DNA of 14,421 nucleotides from Larix sibirica (taxonomy: Eukaryota; Streptophyta; Pinopsida; Pinales; Pinaceae), in contig NWUY0300109904.1 in NCBI GenBank assembly GCA_004151065.3, forward strand, positions 1,476 through 15,896. The letters are read 5' to 3'. Position numbers and translations under genes: made by a program. Positions 7,813-14,421 of the stretch are shown here, piece after piece (position 1 is the stretch's first letter; each line of letters begins with the position of its first letter). A model generated the notes under the pieces. That model searched no databases, had not been told where the DNA came from, and saw only the letters and a list, made by a program, of their open reading frames with translations.

Positions 7813-8075
7813 CATAGAAGAGAAGTGGAAGAATTTGCTCAACATTGGATATATTCTTATTAAAGATGGTGGTGGTGGTATACTTCAAGTATTTTTGGGA
7901 AAATTGTTAAGTTGCTATTAGTGCCATACCATTTTCTTTGTTGTGGTATGTGGTGTAATAATTAGAAGGGAAATGGAAGAATTTAGTCAACACTTGAGGA
8001 ACTCTTATTGAATATCAAATGGTTTGAAAAATACAATGAAAAGTATTAAACCCTTGTTAGTGCCATCGTGTTTTT
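7813..8075 (+). repeat. Diverged tandem pair, period about 140-149 bp
   Basis: Copy 1 is about 7813-7935 and copy 2 about 7962-8075. Matching landmarks are AGAAGTGGAAGAATTTGCTC with GAAATGGAAGAATTTAGTC, then CTTATTAAA with CTTATTGAA. They end with ATTAGTGCCATACC against GTTAGTGCCATCGTG. The middle is too diverged to align by eye. Confidence 0.55.
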
Positions 8076-9066
8076 TTGGGATCTCGATAATCTTTTTAGT
8101 TCATTGTAGATTTCAAGGGGATAATTATAAACCCACTAGACATGTGACTTCTAAGTTTTAAAGACAAAATATGCCTATTGGAATTGAAAATGTTTGGACC
8201 TTGGCCAATCTTTGTTATTCATATAACTACGTAGAGGGCTTGAAATTTTAATCTTGATTGGGTCTTTCCTAAGATAAGATGGGGCGGTAAAGATAACGAA
8301 CATAGACAAAATATTGAACTTGATATGAGGAATGTTGATATATATCTTCATCTAGATGCTTCAATTGAAAATGCTAATGGTGATTGTGTTAAGAAACCAC
8401 GCAAGTATCAGATAAATGGAGATCAACATAGACTAAGGCTCAACATCAATGAAAAAAAGACAACATTTGAGTTGAGTATTTGTCAAGTTGGTGGAGATGA
8501 GCATTCCAAAGAATACATTGCATCTATGTGTGATTCATAGAAAAGAGTAATGTACTTATTGTTATTTTTTGAATTTCTATAAGAATCTTTATAAATCAGT
8601 GCACACAAGTGATAAAAGTGGTTGAAATAAACCTTAGTGTAAGAAAACAATCTCTAAATAAGGGATAAGTCTCATGTATTTAGATTGAACTCTCTAATAA
8701 CTATTGATATCTTAATAAGATGATTTGTATAGCTTCTTCTAAAAACAAGCAATTCAAATTGGACATTAGTGGGAAGAAGATAATAAATCATTAATTAAAT
8801 TTATGTGTGAAGGAGGTCTTCATGATAACCATGAGACAACTATTAAGTTTAAAAGGTTTTCCTATAAAAATTTGGTAAAAAGCCTACATTGGAAGATCAG
8901 AACTTGTCCATCATTCATTCATTTTGGATACACTAATAGAATTTAAGATATATACGAGAGAATCTAATTATTAGTAGGAAGGGATATATCGGGTCAAACG
9001 TTGCTTGTCAAAATGTTTTTTGGACATAAATTTATCTTTTGAGATCCCTTTCCTCTTCTTGAGCAC
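8076..9066. other. Unidentified sequence with one unsupported small open frame
   Basis: The plus-strand open frame 8325-8540 (71 codons) begins MRNVDIYLHLDASIENANG and is hydrophilic with balanced charge. It has no motif I recognise and no promoter or polyadenylation context. It may be a fragment of a lost element or chance. The rest is AT-rich with no identifiable element. Confidence 0.3.
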
Positions 9067-9192
9067 TATCAAGAAGGGATTTCCATTGGATCCCTCTACA
9101 TACATTATGAGAGTAATTGAGTTTGGCTTTATCAAGGAGTTTTCATTGGCGTGCTCTACCTACTCTATGAGAGAAATTTAGTTTGGTCCCCA
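9067..9192 (+). repeat. 63-bp tandem duplication
   Basis: Unit 1 (9067-9129) and unit 2 (9130-9192) share TATCAA.GAG, TTCCATTGG/TTTCATTGG, CTCTAC.TAC.TATGAGAG and AGTTTGG in the same order. Sixty-three bases is 21 codons, so frame is kept. The plus frame gives GSLYIHYESN and GVLYLLYERN-type text in the two units, but no domain is recognised. Confidence 0.85.
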
Positions 9193-9510
9193 TTGAAAGC
9201 CATAACACCCTTAATGCTTCCATATAGCTCTGTTTTGTACTCTTTATAGTTTGTTGACGGTCCCTTCGTATTCCCCATCTCTGAAAAAGCTAAAATTGAT
9301 AGCCTTGTGAATATATTAGAGCTTTAGTGTTCAACCTTTTGTGCTAATATAGTTTGACATAAATCCATGGCCCTTTTATGGAACAAAACATCTCTCTTGG
9401 CACCTTGCTTTATAGGGGTTGGCAATGATAGTGTGCTTTACTCATCCTTTGATATCTTGGTTTTCATTTAAAGCTTGGAAGCTCCCATGAGCAAATTTTT
9501 GGAATGTTTG
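9193..9510. other. No recognisable feature
   Basis: Nothing assignable is seen. The plus strand has scattered readable pieces broken by stops, with no known motif. Confidence 0.3.
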
Positions 9511-9601
9511 ATGAACAAAATTGAAAGAAAGCTTAATAATGGTATAGTAATTGTTTGTCTTTGATAGCAGGTTTCAGGTGTGTCAAAAAAACCAGTGGGT
9601 C

Positions 9602-9655
9602 GTGGGTTAGTTACGAAGACGATGGTGTGTCAGGGCACCCACCAAGGTTCAATTC
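9602..9655 (+). repeat. tRNA-derived SINE-like head, copy 1
   Basis: There is a box A-like GTGGGTTAGTTACG at 9602-9615 and a box B-like AGGTTCAATTC at 9645-9655. They are 43 bp apart, start to start. In tRNAs and tRNA-derived SINEs the internal Pol III boxes are about 44 bp apart, with B consensus GGTTCGANNCC. No full cloverleaf can be drawn, so this is not a tRNA gene. The SINE borders are not clear. Confidence 0.42.
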
Positions 9656-10108
9656 TTTCGTAGACATGAAAAAACGATTGCAACCAAGTGCAAAGTCTCG
9701 ATGAATTTGATGTAATAATAGTTGCTTGTCGTGACAACTTTGTTGGACAAAGAAGGTGTTTTGTTCATTGGTTTGTCTCTTAGAGAATTGTTTTCCCCCT
9801 TAAGTAAGTGAGTTGTGGTGACTGATCTCTTTGAGCAGTGGTAATGCCTTCAGGTTGGGTGTAATGCTTCTCTTTAGTTTAAAGCAATCACTTCAAAAAA
9901 TAATTGTCAAAGGATCTTATGAACTTTTTAATTTTTGTTTCTCCATGTTTTTATTTTTTGCATATAGGTAACTTCAACAATTAGAAAACAATTATTACAA
10001 ACTATTTTGGAATAATTTATGAACAAAATGGAAAGCATGCTTAATAATCACATCGCAATTGTTTCTCTTTGATGTCAGGTTTCAAATGTGTCGAAGACCC
10101 AATGGGCC

Positions 10109-10157
10109 GTGGGTTAGTGATGAAGACAAGTGGCATGCCAGGACATGATTCAATTCC
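10109..10157 (+). repeat. tRNA-derived SINE-like head, copy 2
   Basis: This is the second copy of the same module within the 508-bp duplication. Box A-like GTGGGTTAGTGATG is at 10109-10122 and box B-like GATTCAATTCC at 10147-10157, with starts 38 bp apart. It is more diverged in the middle than copy 1. Confidence 0.4.
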
Positions 10158-10469
10158 ATTGGAGACATGAATAAGCGATTGCAACCAAGTGCAAAGTCAT
10201 GGGTGGATTGTTGCAAAAATTTAGTTGAGCAAATGCGTTGTGTTCATTGGTTCGCCCCTCAAAGATCATTTTCCATGCAAACAAGTGATTTGTGTGCTGG
10301 ACCTCCTAAGGAAACGGTAATTCCTACAGGCTGGGTGGAATGCTTCTTGATTTTAAAGGAAACACTAAAAAATAAGTGTAAAAAAAACCTATCAATGTTT
10401 CAAATCTGTTTCTCTGTGTATTATTTTTGCATATACCTAGCTTCAAGAATTAGAATAAAAATACTTTAG

Positions 10470-10750
10470 ATGGTCAAGATGGTAGAGGTAATAGAAAATG
10501 GCTAGTGATCAATTTGAATTTTGTTCTCTAGGGGAAAACACACGTTAAATGTTAGAAAAACTTAAAATCCCATGTGATTGCTTGTGTGTAGATGAATAAT
10601 GATTAAATCACCTCTTAAACATGAAGATTGTTGGTTCAAAATGATATTATGCATGGTTCTCCCAAAGATGAAAATACACTGGAAAATTCTACCTTCTTTT
10701 CATTTGTCTTTTGGAAATTTTAAAGGTCCTTTATGATTATCTAAGATTAG
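10470..10750. other. No recognisable feature
   Basis: AT-rich sequence without open frames of note or repeats linking it to its neighbours. Confidence 0.3.
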
Positions 10751-10935
10751 TTGAATGTCACAATTTTTATTTGTTTTCAAGGGTGTATTTGGTGGTGCTT
10801 GTCCACAATTTGGCTCCACTTCTTTAAACAAGGAGGTTTTCTCCCCTATGCCAATTACTAGCTTTCGAAGGTTACTTTGTTTTAAGGCTTTGAATGTCAT
10901 TTCTTTTGTTTTCAGGGTTATTTGGTGGTGCTTGT
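10751..10935 (+). repeat. Pair of about 50-bp direct repeats
   Basis: 10751-10802 and 10890-10935 both begin TTGAATGTCA, run through TTTGTTTTCA and end ATTTGGTGGTGCTTGT, an offset of 133-139 bp. Open frames on both strands overlap here (plus 10755-11051, minus 10900-10700). Neither shows a family I recognise. Confidence 0.8.
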
Positions 10936-11610
10936 TTTCTCCTCTTAAGTGGAGGAAGAAAGGTATCGAAACTTTTTGGGATCGAAAATTGATCTACGAA
11001 CATGATTGGCTTCCACTCCTAAGTTATGGTTTTGAAAATCCAGTTAAATGAACTTGTATATAAACTTAAGTATGTGAAGTTTGAATTTTCACTATTCGAT
11101 ATTGTATTGAAATGGAAGGTCATAAAGGTTATGTTTATTAGGAAAATAGATCTAAATCCCTAAATGTAATTTAGCCTACTAACTCAAAGTTTGTTGCTTC
11201 TATATATTTTAGAGACTACCTCAACAATACATTTGGTATGTATCAAAACCTTTGCTCTTTTGGTCCAAATTATTTGTATATAACTAGAATCTTTTCTTTG
11301 AAAAGAAACTCATTCTAACAAACTTTGAATACATATACACTTTAAGCATGCCTTTTATGATTGTCCTAATTATATATTGTTTTGGATCAACATTTGGTTA
11401 GAAAAGGCTTATTCACACTAATATCATATGGAAGTATATTGTGAATGTGACTTATAGATATTTCCTATTTTGTACTATACACATGTTTTATTATGTCTGG
11501 AAAACTTGTGTAGGTCATAATTTTGTAATAATGTTTTTGTACTAGGTCTTCACGATATCATATTTCAATGGTAGTAAAAGGCCACCTTTAGAAATGAGGT
11601 CACAGTTACC
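10936..11610. other. No recognisable feature
   Basis: AT-rich spacer. The only structure noted is a short foldback TCTTTTC-TTT-GAAAAGA at 11290-11306. Confidence 0.3.
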
Positions 11611-11749
11611 TTGTAATGGTAACTTGGGCATTGGGTAAAGTTTCTTTGCAATGATAGCTTGGGCCTTTATTAGGGTCTTTATGTAATGTTGACTTGGGCT
11701 CACTTAGGGTTTATTTGTAGTGTCAACTTGCACCTCACCTAGGGTCTCT
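11611..11749 (+). repeat. 35-bp minisatellite, four units
   Basis: Units start at 11611, 11646, 11681 and 11715 (periods 35, 35, 34). Each has TG.AATG.T or TGTAGTGTC, then .ACTTGGGC or AGCTTGGGC or AACTTGCAC. Units two to four end in TTAGGGT or CTAGGGT, and unit one has TTGGGTA there. Unit three contains TTAGGGTTT (11704-11712), the exact complement of the plant telo-box AAACCCTAA, which may be incidental. Confidence 0.82.
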
Positions 11750-12359
11750 CTATATTTTGTATAAAGATCTCTTGCATACAATTATGTGACATTTTTACTT
11801 CAGTTATTTAGTCGCCGCAATTACATTAGGGAGATCTTCCATTTTTTTTGATTTGCAAGTAAAATCCAGGGGGATGTTTAAGTGCCACAACAATTTATGC
11901 TATGTCTCTTAACTTTTGTTATTTCTAGTTACTTTTATCATATTCATATTGTTACTACCATTTTAAATAACTTTTGTAGTTTGTCACAAGGTGGTATTTT
12001 TTTGTACTTCTTGGAATGGGCAAGTCGAGCTGATTCAACTTAAGAAATAAGTTCTTTATCATAACTTATCACCTTAGTTAAGCACTTACTAACTAGAGGT
12101 ACAACTATAGAGAAGTAATATAAATGGATAGATCAACTTTAATTGCTCTTACTTGGTACTCCCGCTTTCAATGTTGTTGTAACTAGCTATCTTGCATGGG
12201 TACATGACTTTGAAGATTTCACATAGGTGATCTAGCCACAATTCAACTTCATTTGCTATATTGTTTTGCAAGGAGAGACAATATGGACAATAACATACGT
12301 TGTCATAATTTTCGGCATCAATGTCAACCACTACTACTAGTACAACTATTATTATAAAT
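11750..12359. other. Unidentified sequence with a possible purine tract
   Basis: AATCCAGGGGGATGTTTAAG (from about 11864) resembles a retrotransposon purine tract followed by an LTR start (TGTTTAAGTGCC). No partner LTR was found, so this stays a weak suggestion. A TATATTTTGTATAAAG stretch lies at about 11751-11766. The minus-strand open frame 12331-12149 (60 codons, with CYCPYC) lies just past the SINE and has no recognised family. Confidence 0.25.
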
Positions 12360-12612
12360 TCTAAGTAATATATCCCGAGGGAAACTTCCTAGGCACTTCG
12401 CCTTATTCCAAGGATGATACCTTCGCCTTATTCCAAGGATGATACCTAGTGTAAACCTAGATTCTTCAGGGCACAAGGCTAGGTCAACAAATCATGATTA
12501 TATGATATATAGCTCATCAATGCTCACTAAAAGCAACATGTCACAATGTTGGATTTGAACTTGGGTGGTGAGGTTAAGAATCATCTTGCTCAACCACTCG
12601 AGCTACTCCTAA
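12360..12612 (-). repeat. tRNA-derived SINE, minus strand
   Basis: Read on the minus strand, TAGCTCGAGTGGTTGAGC (12605-12588) is a strong box A (TRGCNNAGTGG type). AGTTCAAATCC (12561-12551) is a strong box B. They are 44 bp apart, start to start, as in a tRNA. The tRNA-like head is followed by about 190 bp of unrelated body ending near the CCTCGGGATATATTACTTAG stretch. The middle of the head does not fold into a proper anticodon arm, so it is a SINE head and not a tRNA gene. The 3' end and target-site duplication could not be fixed. The head sequence differs from the SINE-like heads at 9602 and 10109, so it is probably a different family. Confidence 0.6.
12396..12445. repeat. Perfect 25-bp tandem duplication
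   Basis: CTTCGCCTTATTCCAAGGAT followed by GATAC (12396-12420) is repeated base for base at 12421-12445. It lies inside the SINE body. Perfect identity in otherwise decayed sequence suggests a recent event. Confidence 0.97.
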
Positions 12613-13991
12613 GGTACAAAATCAATATCTATCATGACCTCACTCTCCTCTCATATAGAGGGCACATTAGAATTGGTATTTATTTTGCTTTATGGGGTGT
12701 TTCACAAAGACTTTTATGAATTCCCCTTCCATCTTTCACTGACATAAAATGACATGGTATTGTGAGGTTCATGGTAGGATGTGTCACTTGGGAACACAAC
12801 GAGGTGGAAACTGTTCTTTATTCTACATTCCTTAGACCCGATTCCATCACAAATTAGAAGTGCCAAGGAGAGTATCTATCAACTTCATTAGATGGTTGCT
12901 ACCTTTGGAAAGCATGGATGCTATATCTTTTGGTGTTGATATTGTAAGTATATTTTTTTCATCCCTTTGACCATCAAGCTTAGAACATTTATGGAATATT
13001 GTTTTATATTGCAAGCATGTCTATAATCTTATTGGAATCTCATAGCAACATTTCTAATTGGGACCCCAAATTTTTCAGCAAAGTGCTCTTCAAATTAGCA
13101 AGGGTTGCCTCCAATATGAGTATTACCTATCACACTTGGAATGAAGGGTAATCAGAGGTTGTCTATAAGTACATTGAAGGGTAACTTTAGCGGTTCATAA
13201 GCGAACATTAAATTTAATGGGTGATGTGTTTGCATTTGGCACAAGACTGCATACCGCTATTCCTCCATCACATGGGGACTAGGACATCTAAGACATTGTA
13301 AACATTAAAGCCCTTGCAATGGATGGCACACTTGAAGAAATCTTGAATATATTCACCATTTGAAATGACAACCTACTAATTGGCAACAAATAAGATGAAA
13401 CAACATGCAAACCAACACCATTCAAAATGTGAACATGAAATATGAAATGCGAAATATGCATATCTAAAATTACAAGCGAATATTTATAAAGTGATAATAT
13501 AAGAACAAAATTTGATTCAAGTTTGAAAAAGTGGGTGATGTGCCATATGCAGTGGATAATTGATGTAGGAGTATTGAGGGTTCAATGGCTATCCTACACA
13601 AATCGTGAAGGTATATGTAGGGTTTGATCTGTCTTTTGATTTTGTGTGCAAGTTTTGCTCTCAAAGCATATTTTTGTTGAAATTCACCAGAGCGTAGAAA
13701 CTGATTTAGTCTAGTTGTTTTCTTTTTTTGAAATTTCTTTTGGCTTTGGAGGCATTCTTGACAAAACAAAGACATGGGTTTTGTAGAGCATCAAATTTTC
13801 TATCGACCTATTTATTAGAGTACCAAACGACCTCTTATTGTTACCTTGATTTATGGTTAAAGTTCACTCTCAATTTTTTTTGGAGGATTGAACCTTTGTA
13901 CTAGGGATCTCAAGTATTTGTCCCAAATCTCACTGGGGAAATTTCGATGTAGGCCAGGCCCAATGGTACTTGAAGGGATACAACATGGGAT
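12613..13991. other. Long unidentified stretch
   Basis: About 1.4 kb without a recognisable element. The minus-strand open frame 13775-13470 (101 codons) has a Lys-rich stretch (SQKKFQKKKTTRLNQFL) near its N-terminus but no known domain, and I do not call it a gene. Minus-strand text around 13120-13060 (LEATLANLKSTLLKNLGSQL) reads well but is short and followed by stops. Confidence 0.3.
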
Positions 13992-14100
13992 AATCTCACT
14001 TGCGGCTTGACTATATCAGCTTATGGTAATTGTGCTTGGGGCTTGATGATACTACCTTGTGCTAATTCTACTTGGGGCTTGACCAATGCTACCTTGGTGT
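13992..14100 (+). repeat. 36-bp minisatellite, three units
   Basis: Units start at 13992, 14028 and 14064 (periods 36, 36, then 37 to a degenerate fourth start at about 14101). Each has AAT followed by ..TACTTGGGGCTTGA-like sequence and a ..TACCTTG-like end. Thirty-six bases is 12 codons. In the open frame 14007-14210 this gives repeated N(C/S)(A/T)WGL segments (NCAWGL, NSTWGL). The frame is a consequence of the repeat and is not a supported gene. The minus-strand frames 14052-14378 and 14200-14406 are shadows. Confidence 0.8.
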
Positions 14101-14136
14101 ATAATCCCACATCGTGCCTTGCTATCTTTTTGGGTT

Positions 14137-14421
14137 CTCCAAAAGTATTTACACCCTTTTCTGGGGTGCTTCATGAGATTTGGGGTACATGGTGTATGTT
14201 CAACCCCTAGATGGTGCGAGATGGATTGCAACATGAGAGATTGTCCATGATGGATATGCACACTCGAGATTTGCATGCTCAGTGGATGCCTGGCTTGAGT
14301 TGATTGCTGGCTTAGTGTTCTTCTCTTGGGCATTTGAGATCTCTTGCTTGGATGATGGATTTGTTTTATGATAGCCACATAGAGGATTCACTTGGTGGGA
14401 GAACACCCTACAGGGGATGTG
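14137..14421. other. Unidentified right edge of the window
   Basis: No gene is recognised. The sequence has loose GAGAT..TG...GATGGAT echoes spaced by about 31 bp. It ends in CCCTACAGGGGATGTG, which could be part of something continuing beyond the window. Confidence 0.25.

Larger units (their letters stand above)
9511..10469 (+). repeat. Direct duplication, period about 508 bp
   Basis: Copy 1 is about 9511-9999 and copy 2 about 10019-10469. Shared landmarks in order are ATGAACAAAA, GCTTAATAAT, CAATTGTTT/TAATTGTTT, CAGGTTTCA, CGTGGGTTAGT, TTCAATTC, GATTGCAACCAAGTGCAAAG, TTGTTCATTGGTT and CAGG.TGGGTG.AATGCTTCT. Copies end with TTGCATATA followed by TTCAA.AATTAGAA. The unit contains a tRNA-like head, listed separately. 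The 100-codon open frame 10167-10469 in copy 2 has no counterpart in copy 1, where it is broken by stops, so I do not call it a gene. Confidence 0.9.

Noticed and set aside
8325-8540. 71-codon plus-strand open frame with protein-like composition
   Set aside because: Not enough support to call a gene. It is described only within the stretch it belongs to.
10167-10469. 100-codon plus-strand open frame
   Set aside because: The same frame in the duplicate copy (about 9660-9990) is broken by stops, and no domain is recognised.
11611-11749. Possible CRISPR array (about 35-bp repeats)
   Set aside because: The units are head to tail without unique spacers, and the context is plant repeat DNA. It is a minisatellite.
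11864-11886. Purine tract plus LTR start of a second retrotransposon
   Set aside because: No partner LTR, primer site or coding remnant was found to go with it.
12551-12605. Possible tRNA gene on the minus strand
   Set aside because: Boxes A and B are good, but there is no paired acceptor stem or anticodon arm. A SINE head fits better.
13563-13597. TGTAGGA...TCCTACA foldback
   Set aside because: A 7-bp stem with a long loop is expected by chance.
13470-13775. 101-codon minus-strand open frame
   Set aside because: No recognised domain, no supporting context, and the length is expected by chance in 14 kb of AT-rich six-frame sequence.
14235-14335. Loose 31-bp GAGAT-started periodicity
   Set aside because: Units agree too poorly by eye to separate from chance. 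An autocorrelation test would be needed.

Overview
This window looks like intergenic DNA from a large, repeat-rich plant nuclear genome. It is AT-rich, has no long open frame on either strand, and is built from dead transposable elements. The decayed gag and protease text of its Ty3/gypsy element and the RT-zinc-knuckle-RNase H layout of its LINE are plant-type. The gag wording reminds me of elements from gymnosperms, but that attribution is inference. I find no intact protein-coding gene, no intact tRNA or rRNA, and no CRISPR array. Open frames of 60-108 codons occur, but none has a family I recognise or a supported gene context.

Layout. About 112-3122 is one old, internally deleted Ty3/gypsy LTR retrotransposon. 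It has a 5' LTR (about 112-530), a decayed Met-tRNA-type primer-binding site, a gag remnant starting at ATG 571, a tandemly duplicated gag segment, and a protease remnant with a 28-bp minisatellite inside it. Unrecognised internal sequence, a purine tract (2685-2699) and a diverged 3' LTR (about 2699-3122) follow. The zinc knuckle, reverse transcriptase and integrase are not visible. About 3461-4041 is a degenerate T/G-rich array of short TTTTGGCT-like units. It abuts a minus-strand LINE remnant (4042 to about 4960) that reads from the region after the RT, through a zf-RVT-like zinc knuckle, into an RNase H domain cut off at the array. The LINE carries three nested local duplications.

From about 5000 to 11000 the sequence is mostly unidentifiable but full of local direct duplications. 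These include an 18-bp tandem at 5703, a triplication at 6336-6822 with a 16-nt inverted repeat, a diverged ~145-bp pair at 7813, and a 63-bp tandem at 9067. A ~508-bp direct duplication at 9511-10469 has a tRNA-like (box A/box B) SINE head in each copy, and a ~50-bp pair lies at 10751. From 11611 there is a 35-bp x4 minisatellite, then a minus-strand tRNA-derived SINE (about 12360-12612) with a perfect 25-bp duplication in its body. A 36-bp minisatellite (13992-14100) may be related to the 35-bp one.

The elements do not work together as a system. The most notable property of the window is how many independent local tandem duplications, with units from 18 to about 508 bp, have accumulated inside dead elements in 14.4 kb. 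I see no convincing new functional system.
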